The notes under the pieces are model-generated. The model had not been told where the DNA came from. It did not search any database and saw only the letters and a list, made by a program, of their open reading frames with translations. Below, in pieces: positions 1 through 12,130 of a stretch of DNA of 64,000 nt. Position numbers and translations under genes: made by a program. The stretch is taken from the NCBI GenBank assembly GCA_002633005.1, contig NMRA01000040.1, forward strand, positions 1,268,604-1,332,603, written 5' to 3'. Source of the DNA: Phoronis australis (taxonomy: Eukaryota; Phoronida; Phoronidae). Within the stretch, counting starts at the first letter, position 1; each line of letters starts with the position of its first letter.

Positions 1-480
1 ACTTTGTATGCACCTTTTCATTTTGCGCACTCTCGTTTTGTACGCATCTTTTCGATTTACGCATTCGCAGCTTCTACGCATAACTATGATGACGCTCATG
101 GAAACCAACACAAATGTTCAAGAATAACTGGCCACTTTGAACTAAGAAAAATAGGATTTCCACATAATAAAATTATGAATTTCGACAGAAAGAACAATTG
201 TTATCCAAGTCCACGAAATAACGAAGGGTTTGTAGTGCTTAGGATTATAAATTAACAAAAAACGCATCGTCCATCCAACTATTCGTTCAAGTAGGAAAAC
301 GTCCAATTTGTATTTCAAAACCTGTTCAATCGGCGTTCAGTTTGAAGACAGTTTAAAAGAATAAATAAAAAAGTTAGAACGTATAAAAAGTTAATTAACA
401 TAACGATAAAACTGCCTTCATTGCCCGAACTGGACATTACGTCACAGTGGAGGGTTCAATGTTTTCATTCCCATTTGAAA

Positions 481-534
481 ATTAATTTCTAATGAACTGT
501 TGAAATTGAATATTAATTTCTAATGAACTTTTGA
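481..534. repeat. Two-copy tandem repeat, 31-bp period
   Basis: The 18-mer attaatttctaatgaact occurs at 481 and again at 512, with similar spacer sequence, giving about 1.7 copies of a 31-bp unit. It is a simple local duplication with no coding content. Confidence 0.7.
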
Positions 535-2953
535 ATAAAATATGGCATCCAAATAACAAGTTTATAATGCCGTGACCATGTTCAATATAAAGTAGGTAAT
601 TAGTAAGTTTAAAACGCAGCCCATATCTACGCCTGTAGGGGTGTCCACTATACCCGTTTTAAGTATAAGGGCGATGGAGATAAAACAGGCAGTGACGTAA
701 TCGGCTGAGAAAAATCGATCGAATTGAAACTTCTGATTGAGTAACTGCTTAGACAAAGTCGTAATGATCAGGGCTGCGGGGGGCCGGTTTGGAATAAATT
801 TGCATTATGCAAGACATCCGCAAACCTACTTAAAAGGTCAAAGTGGCATGTCCGAGGGTTGTTCGAGAAGACCACTCGAAGACAGCGGAGAAGCACAAAT
901 AGAGAGGACTGAACAGGGACTGGTGTGGGCCTGTATACGGCATGGAATAGCTAAAAGTATCGTTAGTAAACTCGTTGCAGCTAAAAATCTTGACGAAAGT
1001 TCTTTCGTTCACTATAACGTAAAATTTAAAAACAATGAAACGTTCATTATTTCCATTGTACATGGCTGAGTTTCTCTAATTGTTTTCATTATGGAAATAT
1101 ACTGAGCAATAAATAAGTTTAACCTCGTTAGTTTATTTGTTACTCTCAAATCCAAATCAGGACGAAGTTCTGAAAACCGCGGTATCGAAAACTTGTCAGT
1201 AGCATATTAATTTTTTTTTGGTGATCCTTACAAAACGCTATCATGAAAAGCAGACAAAGCGTTCGGGTACAAAAGCGAGTCCTCGATTGTAGTTTAGAGA
1301 CAAAAACAAAAAATCAATACACAAATTAGACTCGTTCGTTGTTTTTTTAAGTCCAAGAGGTGTCCAGTTCCTAGGATTTTCGTCCACATTTGTACTTGAG
1401 TACGCATCACGGGTCAGAGATCACGTACACACTGACTGACGCCTTCGAGATTTTAGCCCGAAATGCTATAACTACTGATTAGTGCCCGACGTCGATTTTC
1501 AACAAAATGATTAATTAATACATCTTTCTTCATATATTCTTTAATAAGTGTGATTTCCTTACATGTGACTGCAACAAAATGGGAAATAACGTTTTATAAA
1601 ATTGTACTGAACGTTTAGGGCTACTGACCATATGACATAAATTCATTAATCGACAAGGTTTCTATTTGATCTAGACGTTCAATTCCATGGCATGCTGATT
1701 TCAAAATTTCCATTAGCGGCCAAAGCGTTTTCCTAATTTAAATTATTGAAAATCAAAGGGAGACGCACAGTCTACGCGAAATCCTGCTCGGACGATAAAA
1801 AATGGCTCATCCACAATCTTGATTTATCATCTGCTCCGGTTAAGGCAGACGATCGAATTAGAGAGCGTGTAACTCGATGCTATGATTACACCATAACTTC
1901 CGTCTGATTTTATGTCACTATTAAGGCGATCAAACGCGATCGTAAAGACCCAAATAGTTTGGTTTTCATTTAGTTGAGAAGGATGTCAACGCGGTTGCAA
2001 AATGTCGGAAACATAAAATACATATGGCGAAGAGAAATGTTCTTCTATTTAAAGCGGCACTTCGCCTTGTCTGGAAGAGTAAAAAACGGAAATCTAAAAT
2101 CGGTCTCACAACGATCCAGATTCTACGGTATAAGGGTTGGCCAACGGTAAAATAGGTAATTCCAAGGTAGCTCATGTACGCATTGAGTTGGTAACCAAAA
2201 GGGATCCTATTAAATTGAGGAATATCATGAGACCGTTCTCCTGCAAGTTGCAAGCGCAATTCAATTTTCATTTTCCAGCTAAACAAGGAGAAATGCAACT
2301 CAAATCAACAAGTTCATTCCCATATACAAATGCAGAAATCAGTGTCCAGACACCCAAAGAAATACATGTCATAAAAAACTGAGTGCACTTCTCGTTTCAC
2401 AAATTGTAAATGTTTTACAATTTAACATCTATGTGAACTGAAGCTAACCAGATTCAATACGTAAAATTTGACCCACTAAACAAAACAGGGAGTTTTCAAG
2501 GAGTCACTTACATAGACCGCTTATTTAGAACTAAAACTTCCTTTAAACAATCCAGTTGGGTGCTGTGGCTACAATGAGAATAATTTACGGTACTCCGAAA
2601 GTAGAAATACATTTGAGTCCGAAAATGGATTTTAGTGCGTATAAATGTTAATAATTATTTTCAGCAATTATAAACTGCACGGTGATCTGTGTTCTAGAAA
2701 ACACAGCCAAGGGATAGGAGCCAGTTAGACAACTGTAATTTTACGAGGTATGATGCGATATCAGCCAAAATACAAGATTCCACAAAGACAATGGGAAAAT
2801 TCTTTAAAAAGCGACAGTACACTCGTGCTTTCCATAAATAAACAAGCGCTGACTTCGGCCATTTACCGTCGTAAAATTGATGTTTTTTCAAACACTTATT
2901 GTAACAAATTGACTATTACAATAAAAACGAACATAACCACTGATCTTTTCGAG

Positions 2954-3011
2954 TTCCTTAATAAGTTACGAGCCTTCTCTAATTCCTTACTAAGTTACAA
3001 GCCTTCTCTGA
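2954..3011. repeat. Two-copy tandem repeat, 29-bp period
   Basis: Two adjacent 29-bp units begin with ttcctta at 2954 and 2983 and end with gccttctct. They differ at only a few positions, so this is a recent local duplication. Confidence 0.7.
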
Positions 3012-6000
3012 CTTGCGAATGTATCACCAGACTAGTAAGCTTGTGAAACAATTTTAGTTTGGACACAGAAAAAAGCAATTACAAGCTCTTTCCAGGCACA
3101 GAAATCACACTTATTTTGAACAGTTTTAAGACTAATTCTATTACGTCAAGCAGCCAGAGCCGGACTTGTTTTTGACAGAAGGCACGGGTTTAACGCCGTT
3201 ATAAGTGGACAACTGGATACTTCAGTAGTGTCGTAAGGGTATACTCATTCCCCGTACTAAATGGAGTGCAACGACTATCCACTTATCATGTTCACAGGCG
3301 AACCGATGTCGACGTTACGCGCCATTTAGTAGCATTTACCGATATAGCGCCGTGCACAGGTGCTGGTCGAAACCGACCAATGAATCAAGGCAGACATGCC
3401 TTTTTTCAATCGAGTCACCGGTTCAGTTCAACAGGAGTGCACCGAGCTAGCCGGCCTGCCAAGCCAACCAATCAACTTAAGAAAAAATATACAACACGGA
3501 AATTTGAATAATGATTTTTCAATATAAAGATTTTGAATAAAAAAGGTGCTTACGGTGATTTTCTTGAAACCACAAGATAAATAAATAAATGTAAACAAAA
3601 AGGTTGCAAACAATTTGGCGCACAAATGGTTTTAACCTCTATTCTGAGTGAACGCAATGATAGCAACTGCTTCAAACATAGGCGTGGGCAACTAGGAATC
3701 AAAGGCAGAAACGTCACGTCAATGAATGCCTTAGCTTAGCTGAGTTTCATTCATTTTCAATATACCTCTAACACTTCCATTAATAAGATCCCTCTATCAA
3801 ATCATGTACTGCGATAAGATCATGTAACCAACAACGAAAGTTTACTCACAAACTATTGGAGTTGCTCACTTTGAGGTGCAGTGCTTGCCTTATTGGTCGG
3901 GCGGGCCCCACGCCCACCCTCTACTTTTGGGCATTGTTCAAGTGCTAATATGCCGTAATTCGGATGAGCAGTTCGCACCTTGCACTTACGTGTGCTAATA
4001 GTAAATTAAAGTCCCACACTTTTTTTCTAAAAATAACATCTAAGGCGGCGGTGCAAGAAACGAAATGATGGACACCATTTAGTTCAAATTACTAATACGG
4101 CGGACATTTCACACCATCTAAACGGACCCAAAGCACACGAAGGGTGAAACATTGAAACCGTAGTCGTCAACGAGTTAATCGAATTTCCTAAACACAACAG
4201 CGCACACGATAGCGAAACTGCGGTCTCTACCACTATACAGCGGTTCCGCCAACTTTTGTGGTAAAACTCAGTTTAATGTTCAATTCGCAATCAACAAAAA
4301 GGCAAATTCAAAAAACTTGGTGATATTGACGTTCTATTCACCACTAGTTTTGTATACAATCAACGTCAAATGCACACCAACGTTTATCAACACGCAAAAG
4401 TGTATCACCACAAAGTGTACGCATAGTTTAAAGAAGAGAAAAGCGCGCCAAATGTCACCAGTATTCAGATAGGATTATACTCAGGATTCATTCTACAGCA
4501 CTCACTACATTCTGTTTATGGAATAAAACAATGACGCACGAACAGTCGCATACTTAGATAATTCTCAACAGTGAGGTAATTCTACACGAAAGTCATTCAC
4601 CTACGTTCTATTAAAACCTAACTCAGGGACTTGAAAGAGCGCCTTTTGTTATGCGCTCTCTCTCCACATTCCGTCGAAACATCAACCTACTAGCTCTATA
4701 AGGGTGGAAGTGCTCTCGGAAACACGTTTTGGACATTTTTAAACATGTGACATAATTGCCGTAAATTTCTCATCTAAGGTCCTTTCATGAACCTTTGAAG
4801 CTGACATTTCCACCGCTCTAAAACTCGACCGGCTTCCCGTGATAAATTTTTACTGCTTGCAACTGGAGACGGCGATTGGGATTTATTCGTGGCCATGCCC
4901 GCTGTGAAAAAGCGAGTCTGTCCATAGAAAAACGGTTCAGATAAATATTATTAGAGGGAAAAACAAGCACATCGCCTGAACGCGAGGACGTGAGAATTGG
5001 CCGACTTTGAAGCTGTCAAAACTCAGAACTGTTCGTGGAATGCCTACATTAAATCTGTTGTAAGAGAAATCATCCCGAAAGGCAGGCAAATTATCAACGT
5101 TTTTCGACGATCGTAATTCTCTAATTTTATGACGGTCAACAAACGAGTCACTCGCATGTCGGCTACTCAGTTAACTATTGAAGTTAGATAGATTCCGAAA
5201 ACGAGCATCTTTCGTTCCGTGAGCAAAAAATGATAAAAGTCTTTGTATGTAGTAACATTGACTCGGCCATCTAGCCTCTTGGTAAACTTGAACGCCTGCT
5301 GGCGAAAAAAATCTACAGTTACTGAATCCGAACTTTTTATAACAGAATTTTAGCGAAACTATTTTCTAGGCCAATGTTCCCACCAACTAGTGCTTGTGTT
5401 CATAACATCAAACACGTAAATCGCCAACTAAAACCTGATAACGTTAAATACTACAGCCAACAATTTTGTTGTCGCTTAAAAGACCCTACAAATAGCTTTT
5501 CTCTACATCGATTTAGACAAGTGTCCAGTCGACAGTTGCCGTACAATGTAACAATCACCCCAGGTTTGAATATTCACATCGACACTACAATGCTACACTA
5601 TGTCGTCTGCGTTAATTCAATAAGTGGTCGTTTTAAAAATCAGCCCAATTCGATTAAACAATTGTTGGTCCTGTTGAGACAAACTTGTTCTTTCAATTGT
5701 GAAACCCGGGCGGCGCAGTTAGCGTTGAAATTAAAAGAAAACATTAGTAATTAGGCACCGAGTCTACAACAATAAGCCGCCACGTTCGATTATTTCCAAA
5801 AAAAAGTTTATGAACACTGCATTTTTCCGTGCTTTCAGTGAGACCTTCTGCTCCCCAACTTATCATATACAAGAAACACGGCCCACGAACAATTACTTGT
5901 TGATAGACACTCTTAGCTTAGTTTGACTTCAAACCCGCATGCATACTTGAAACCCAGACTCGAGATAATTACGTAATTCACTTGGCGGTATCCAGAAATT

Positions 6001-6811
6001 TTACATCAACGCGCTTTTTTGTAGCAAACCGTTGTCGCGCTACATCACGTCAATTACGTAATGCTTCTGCGAAAAAACAATTCCTTTGTAACTTTACAGG
6101 AAGTCAATGCAAATATCCAACGGGCAACTACACAAAAAACTTCAACATCATGTGAAAGACGCTACTTATAAAACATTCTGGAGTCATGTTTGGGCCTCTG
6201 AAACATAGGTAAAGTAAGCGTTCGAAATAATTTCGTACCACAAATAGCAAAATTACAGAGCCGTATTCTAACAATACACTACAGACAATGTTTAACGCAA
6301 CGTGTCAGATTCAATGTCACGGCTTCCGACATTGCCTACGCGTCTACTGCTAGAATACAGAATCATAATAATTTTCACGGCCGCGAAGACAACAGTAAGG
6401 TAACATCAAACGTCGCATCATTAGTCCAATTAGCACGTGCGCGAGAGAGACCTCCGAGTCGTGTTGTAACCAATCATTACTGTCTCCTATTGCCGTTGGC
6501 TCCATGAACGTGAAGATGTCAATTATACGGCATTAGCGAGAGAGGTTCGCACCTGCGCTCGAGACGTCATACAGTAGTTTCTGTAGGTATCTTCAATAAC
6601 AAGTTTATTGTCTGTACAACTATAATGACATTTCACCGCCAGGTGACGACACGGGCACTTTTGAAAACCTATATTTTATCTATTTATCGCAAAAATGAAA
6701 GGTTGGAAAATCGTTTTAAAAATATTTTAGATGTAACATCGCAAAATATTTCCTACAATACGGTGTTTAAGGGATATTTGCGGCGACTAAAGTAATTTTG
6801 TGGGGAATTTG

Positions 6812-6884
6812 AAGGAGCGAGGAATCGAACTCGGTTGCTGGCAGTAGCAGCCGAACGCTATGCCGCTGAGCTTAATCTCAGTCG
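6812..6884 (-). repeat. tRNA-like fragment (possible SINE head)
   Basis: Read on the minus strand, the segment has an A-box-like AGCTCAGCGGCATAGCG followed about 30 bases later by a B-box-like GAGTTCGATTCC, the layout of the internal RNA polymerase III promoter of tRNAs and tRNA-derived SINEs. The T-arm stem pairs for only about four bases and I could not build a full acceptor stem, so it does not look like a working tRNA gene. A decayed SINE head or tRNA pseudogene fits better. Confidence 0.4.
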
Positions 6885-7714
6885 ATATATAACGCAGCAT
6901 TTTAAGCGTATTTAAATGCTAGAGACACGAGCGCTGATTTCAGCGAATGTCTGACAGAACTGGAAATTTGTGATAAAATAGAAATACGCAACGGCTTTCG
7001 GCGTTCTATTTTCAGTTGTGGTCAAAAGTAATAGATTTTATTCAAGCAGGCTATTCCGTCCCACAATAATTCCAAAACTTTTTCCTCGATCGTAAAACCG
7101 ATAATTGAGCCATAAGATAAAGTTTAAACATACCGATGACAGAATATTCTGGACAGCGAAATAACAGAAACGGCACCATACTTTTCACAACCAAGATTCC
7201 GTGCAGACTAACGAACACGGCTATAAATCCTAACCCCTCAACTGAAATCTAAATCATTGGCATAACTTTGTAGTTTGCGGAATGAAATAACTTTAGTCAC
7301 GGTCTGCGTCTTCAGAGAATAAAGACCGGAAACGCGACGCGTGCCGCGTTGAGACACTTGCCACTATTACAAAGTCGTTAGATAGGACAAGCGTACGTCG
7401 TTAGGAAATCGGAAACGAGTTAGGACGCATGACGGGTCGGCAATTGGCACTTTTTGTCTTAAATCGCACGATAATCACCCGTTCAATTACAGTAAATTAA
7501 AGGTATGGATAAGACAAGGTGCTTAGATAAACAGGCGAAGTCAAGTTGCAGATGTGATTTGTAGCAAAGAGGCCACTCGGTTGGCCAACATGTCGACAGC
7601 AGACGGCTAAATGTTCGCCAAGTTACACCATCGGTTGGACATAAAGCAGCCGTGAAGGCAGTTAACTGGCCACATTTTGAGATGAGCGGGAAATTAAGTA
7701 CAAAATGCGACACA

Positions 7715-7769
7715 AAACCAGTTGTTGAATCAGTGGCACTGTGAGGTTTTCGGTTATTCACGTGCACCG
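7715..7769. repeat. Direct repeat flanking the LINE, left copy (probable target-site duplication)
   Basis: This 55-bp segment, from aaaccagttg to gtgcaccg, reappears at 8228-8283 in the same orientation with a few differences: two G/A substitutions and a small change at the agg/aatt junction. The two copies exactly bracket the LINE fragment, as expected of a target-site duplication made at insertion. The length is large for a TSD. Confidence 0.65.
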
Positions 7770-8227
7770 TAAATAGTAGGTTTATTTCATGTAGCAGGCC
7801 TCCGGTCCATATTACAAATGTATAATACATAGAGAAGTACAAGATTTTTCAAATCTAAATTAATTCATATCAAGGAACTCAATTCGACGTTTCTCAGCAT
7901 AAATTAAATATCTAGCAATTTTTCTCAGGACAGTTAAATCATGAGTCTGTAAAAAATTTCTGAAAAACTATCTCGTTCACCTTATCGTATCTTGGTAAGA
8001 ACAGCACACGTAGATCAGAATATAAATTACATTCGAGAAGAAAGTGTAATTCTGTTTCCTCTTTCCCACTGTCACAGCAGGGACATATTCTCTTCTCTCT
8101 ATCAAGTCCGCTAAACCTTCCCTGAAGAATCATTAAAGAACGCGCCGGGCATCTAAATCTTGCGAGGGCTACTCTGTGAAAATTATTTTCTAGACATGTT
8201 ATGTATTGAAGTACAAAAAGCGAAACC
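7770..8227 (-). mobile_element. 5'-truncated non-LTR retrotransposon (LINE), 3' end only
   Basis: Only the last ~360 bases of the reverse-transcriptase ORF and a short 3' untranslated tail remain, on the minus strand. The 3' tail carries a GGACCGGAGGCCTG stretch and ends with a GAAATAAA-type sequence next to the direct repeat at 7715-7769. Severe 5' truncation with flanking direct repeats is the usual outcome of target-primed reverse transcription. The element lies in the lhx2/9 gene territory, in the same orientation as the gene, about 340 bp downstream of the LIM2 exon. Confidence 0.7.
7860..8226 (-). pseudogene. LINE reverse-transcriptase C-terminal remnant, frameshifted
   Basis: The minus-strand frame has the C-terminal signature of many animal LINE polymerases. 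There is an ALARFRCPARSL segment, a GRFSGLDREKRICPCC zinc-knuckle-like region (CPCC), then ETELHFLLECNLYSDLR. The open frame stops at 7939. Shifting by one frame near 7950 continues with a basic stretch (LRKIARYLIYAEKRRIEFLD) and a stop at 7860-7862, so a frameshift has broken the original C terminus. No catalytic reverse-transcriptase core (YxDD) or endonuclease is present; they were lost by 5' truncation. Which LINE clade it belongs to cannot be told from this fragment. Confidence 0.7.
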
Positions 8228-8283
8228 AAACCAGTTGTTGAATCAGTGACACTGTAAGGAATTTCGGTTATTCACGTGCACCG
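8228..8283. repeat. Direct repeat flanking the LINE, right copy
   Basis: This is the partner of 7715-7769, on the 5' side of the minus-strand LINE. See that entry for the comparison. No open frame is shared with the LINE. Confidence 0.65.
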
Positions 8284-8566
8284 AATATATTTTCTTGAAG
8301 ATTACAAAATATTTTAAGAGAAAACTAACCACTCCAAAATAAATTTCCCTGAAACACGCAAGAGTGGTTTAATCTGATTGAACTTCCTCCAAGATATTTT
8401 ACGCTTCACGTTATCTGGTTGTATTATTTGAAAGGTATGTTTAAAAACATTTCGAGCTACCTTTACTAATACTGTATTCAATTTATTACGTTCATCTATC
8501 CCGCTCATCCTTTTTCGCTGACATATTGTATTTTAATGAAGACGTCATTTCCTTAGGCTGACTTAC

Positions 8567-8925
8567 CCAAGCCAAGTGGACAGCCGTCGGCGTCGGACAG
8601 GACCGGGCTTTTCCTCTTCCTCGGCCTTCCTTTCTGGCCGCCGCCGACGCCGTTGAAGAACGGTATCTCTGGCGTCGTGGGCGAGTATCCCGCGTCTAAA
8701 AGTGGAGTCGTCGGCAGGTAATCGCCGCGAATCAAAAGTTCATAATGTGCCCGGCAGTAAATAGTGTCATTGTGCATTCCAAACTGGTCCCCTGTCGACA
8801 GCGTGCTGTTACAGCTAGCGCACGTGAAACAGTGGAGATGATAAACAGCGTCACGAGCTCTCATTACCAACTCGTTGGCAGCGATTCCATGGAGACATCT
8901 TGCACAACGCTTGATGGCAAATCGC
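8567..8925 (-). CDS. lhx2/9: LIM-homeobox protein Lhx2/9 (apterous family): exon with LIM domain 2 and linker
   Basis: This internal exon is 359 bp with good splice sites: acceptor ...TTACAG|GCGATT at 8926/8925 and donor TTGG|GTAAGT at 8567/8566. It enters in phase 2, completing the Arg codon begun at 23605, and leaves in phase 1. It encodes 119 full residues. Residues 7-60 form LIM domain 2 with all zinc ligands: CX2C (7,10), H29, C32, C35, C38, C57 and H60, pattern CX2CX18HX2CX2CX2CX18CX2H. The motif ELVMRARDAVYHLHCFTC is diagnostic of the apterous/Lhx2/9 group. Residues 88-107 contain FFNGVGGGQKGRPRKRKSP, which matches the conserved basic, NLS-like linker of vertebrate LHX2/LHX9. In this family LIM domains bind cofactors such as LDB/Chip and the homeodomain binds DNA. 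The product is a nuclear transcription factor used in neural, eye and appendage patterning. The homeodomain is not in the window. An open frame on the opposite strand (8745-8963) is a shadow. Confidence 0.95.
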
Positions 8926-9997
8926 CTGTAACAACCACAGAACATTTCAGAGCACTAGCCTAATACAACTGAGGAATATAAAAATTGATCTGGCAAAATC
9001 CAAATTTGTTTCTTCAAAAACCAGGTTACAACAAAAATAGTGTTCCATGCCCGGTGTCTTTTCTTGGTACACGAAATGCAACTCGTGTTATTCTTTGTCG
9101 CTTTGAATCTACTTTAATACAAACTCAAAATCCGTGAAAAGCGCTTTTATTTTATGCTGGAGTACTTTCAAATTTGCGGTATTGACGGTCTAAATGTCTA
9201 ATCCTAGTTGGCACTAGAAGGTCCCAACATTAATGAAGTAAGTTCGACTCTGAACACTAAATGGCAAGTTTTTACTTGAAACAGCGAGTCATTTGCGTAA
9301 AACATTGCGTACAAAGCACAGCAGATACCGTATACAAGCAGAACCGGAACATCAAGTTAAATTTGGAGATCTTTTCCGAGTTCGGGAATTAGACCCCAGG
9401 TTCTAGAAAGGAATGAATATTCTAAGTAAACATTTTATTTAACGTATAAGAAGGATATCAAGACGTGTATTGAATTCAATATTTACTATGAAAGCGGCAA
9501 AAGGTAGGCATAAGACACGCGGAAAGCATGCGCGCGCATCAATATACAACGAATTAGTCACCGGCGCGTATAAGTTAAACTTTTAGACGCATGCGCTTAC
9601 ATCCAAAACAGTTGAGCAACATCTTACAAAAACAATAATTTAATTCTAATACGTAGACAAATTATCGTAAATACACGCATATCTTGTAGTCGGGAATGAA
9701 CTTTAAAAAGTTGATTTCTCACTAAGTATTTCATGAATATAAAGCAGAAGAATGTGCAATTTTTACATAAAGTAAAACTACCTCTAAAACGACCCAATGA
9801 AAGGTTCTTTATGAGATGAGCGCCTCTTAAAACAAGAGCGCGGCAAATCCTAACCGGATTACTTTGGTCAAACCCATCTCAGAAGGAATTAAGAGATTAT
9901 GTCATAATTCAGTGGTTAAAACCATTTGTTCTGCGTCACATTGCCAGAATAGAAATGCGCTTCAAACACGAACGATGAGAGAGAGGCAAATAAGGAT

Positions 9998-10091
9998 TCT
10001 CTTTAGACACTCATCCACAATCGTGCTTTGAGCAAATGTTTACAGACAAAATGTTGCCCTCCCCCCTTGTGATATCCTAGATCCGCCACTG
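9998..10091 (-). mobile_element. CAGTGGCGGATC-family DNA transposon, one end only
   Basis: The right edge ends in ctagatccgccactg, the reverse complement of the terminal inverted repeat of the element at 11626. Reverse-complemented, about 90 bp align with 11626-11716: the TIR, atatcacaagggggg, and the motif catttg.gcaaa.cacgattgt. The opposite end was not found, so the copy is truncated or decayed. It is non-coding. Confidence 0.6.
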
Positions 10092-10168
10092 GTAAATGAA
10101 GTTTGCTTTTCCGACTATGTGTCATTATTGACAGTACTCACAGAGCCGTAACTCGGCTGCATTCCGTG

Positions 10169-10266
10169 CAGAAAGTTTCTTGCGAGAAAAGCCAGATCAC
10201 ATGAGATATCGCGATGCATTATAAGCAAAGCACGTGATCTCACAAATTTTACTCGCGAGTCTTGCG
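10169..10266. repeat. Dispersed repeat, copy 1 (partner at 47316)
   Basis: It aligns collinearly with 47316-47395: cag.aagtttc at the left, then atgc.tta.aagc.aag, gtgatc.cacaa, tttactcg.gagt and cttgcg at the right, roughly three quarters identical over the right 60 bases. It has no open frame. It may be a short non-autonomous element, but I could not define its ends. Confidence 0.35.
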
Positions 10267-11625
10267 CCTACGAAACGCGCCCCTGTTAACACTTTCAAGG
10301 AGCATTTACAATAAAATTATTAAACTAAGGAAAATCGTACACATGGGCGGCGCAGCACTTAAAAAAGTGTGGGCTATAGTCCCCCCAGCCCCTATGATGC
10401 GTCGCCCATGGTACACCGTAAATCAGAGAACTAAAAGATGTTGATTTTTAATTTCGAAGGGAGAAGGTGAGTGACAGTTCCGCGGACAACCAAGTTTGAG
10501 AAGATGGCTTCCGTAGATTTCCCAAACGACAAATACTCGGTGACTGATTAAAGATGAGATTTCCATAATTTTGGACAGTGGGTGGGCGTTCATAACGGTA
10601 ATATGATTTCATTTTCTGCTTCAAAACCAACCTGAGAAAAGTGTATGTCACGTGGCAGCCATAAACAAAAACCTCGGAAGACATCTACAAATTTTTAAGC
10701 GCAAGTGCTTCAACGCCTTGGAAACATGTTTACAGTTTCATGGAAACTGGTGCAAGGGTTAAATTTCCCCGTTTTATCAAGATGTTTGTTTGCCTTCGAA
10801 TTCCAGGGTTGGTTTTCCTAAAAACCGCAGAGTTGTTCGTTTATAGAAATCGTTATCATAAACTAACATTATCGTTTAGTTAGACGTGCGCGACTTGACA
10901 AATGCTTGAAAGCCGGGTGACAACGATCAAAAATATTGTGACGTTTCGACATGATAACGGACTACCTGTCAACACATCGTCAGGAGATAGCGCACGGAGA
11001 CAAAAACAAGCGACATTTTGGGAGTGTTATTAACGAACTAGGTGACAGTGTCTTCCTAACACTGTAGGAGAGGTTATCAGTCTAAACCTTGACAAATTAC
11101 TTTTTCAAAAAAATATAGCTTCATCTTAGTGCAATTACATTAGAATTACTCCACCTCAGTCAGAAGTTAGAATCTATTCGGCAGTCCGTATCATACTCTT
11201 GACAAAGAGCGCATCGCTAGAAACGTGAGGATCATATTTTAATATATTTTAGTACCGACGCTCCTCATTTTATTTTTACTATTACTATTCTATATTCTTA
11301 TCCGACGGTAACTGCACGGCATTCCAGCATCTATTTGATTCATTTGCAAATAAGAATTTAGCGTAGACTTTGAAGTTCCGCCTTCGAGGATACATTCAGA
11401 GGTACATTGTGAAACTGTTACCAAGGGCAACTGACTGAGCGTCAGTTTTTATGCAATTTGATGAGGTACTTGTTTACTCGTTAATAACGTAATTTGTTCA
11501 TTCCACCATGGCACATACTGTAGGACTCAAAAAACGTATTCTTAAAGAGGAATGTCAAACGAAGTGGACAATAGATACTAAAGTTTACAGGTATGTATTA
11601 GACGATGTGGACCAGCTTGAACTAT

Positions 11626-12130
11626 CAGTGGCGGATCTAGCATATCACAAGGGGGGGCCCAACATCTTGTCCGGCTGTAAGCATTTGCGCAAACCACGAT
11701 TGTAGATGCGCATAGCACCAAAAAGGGGGAAGGTCGGGAGGGGGGCAAATCCCCCTCCCGCCCAGGAAATTTTTCTGTTTTTTCCTCTAAAAATCAAGCA
11801 TTTTCCTTGATTTCTGATGTATTATCCAAGAACAAAAAGGAAAAAAANNNNNNNNNNNNNNNNNNNNNNNNNNNNNNNNNNNNNNNNNNNNNNNNNNNNN
11901 NNNNNNNNNNNNNNNNNNNNNNNNNNNNNNNNNNNNNNNNNNNNNNNNNNNNNNNNNNNNNNNNNNNNNNNNNNNNNNNNNNNNNNNNNNNNNNNNNNNN
12001 NNNNNNNNNNNNNNNNNNNNNNNNNNNNNNNNNNNNNNNNNNNNNNNNNNNNNNNNNNNNNNNNNNNNNNNNNNNNNNNNNNNNNNNNNNNNNNNNNNNN
12101 NNNNNNNNNNNNNNNNNNAATCCGCCTATG
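11626..12130 (+). mobile_element. CAGTGGCGGATC-family non-autonomous DNA transposon (contains an assembly gap)
   Basis: The left end is CAGTGGCGGATCTAG at 11626 and the right end AATCCGCCTATG at 12119-12130, an imperfect terminal inverted repeat. The 5 bp ACTAT occurs directly outside both ends (11621-11625 and 12131-12135), consistent with a 5-bp target-site duplication. Inside the left end is a run of G, and a matching C-rich stretch (CCCCCTCCCGCCC) sits near 11751. Much of the element is unsequenced (Ns at 11848-12118), so the true length and any coding capacity are unknown. CAG-starting TIRs suggest a hAT-like transposase source; a 5-bp TSD is shorter than the usual 8 bp. Confidence 0.6.
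11848..12118. other. Assembly gap (271 Ns)
   Basis: This is an unresolved run of N inside the transposon at 11626-12130. The gap length may be an estimate. Any open frames called across it are meaningless. Confidence 0.99.

Larger units (their letters stand above)
1..7714. other. Non-coding stretch left of the LINE (intron 3 or beyond of lhx2/9)
   Basis: On the lhx2/9 strand this lies downstream of the LIM2 exon, where the homeodomain exons should follow. I looked on the minus strand for the homeodomain core (WFQN, NARAKFRR-type coding) and found none, so those exons probably lie left of base 1. The stretch holds two short tandem duplications and one tRNA-like fragment, listed separately. 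The rest is AT-rich sequence. The longest open frame (126 codons at 5374-5754, plus) has no domain I recognise and is within chance expectation. Confidence 0.6.

Noticed and set aside
1-8566. Homeodomain exon of lhx2/9
   Set aside because: Searched the minus strand for WFQN and NARAKFRR coding and found nothing. The exon is probably outside the window.
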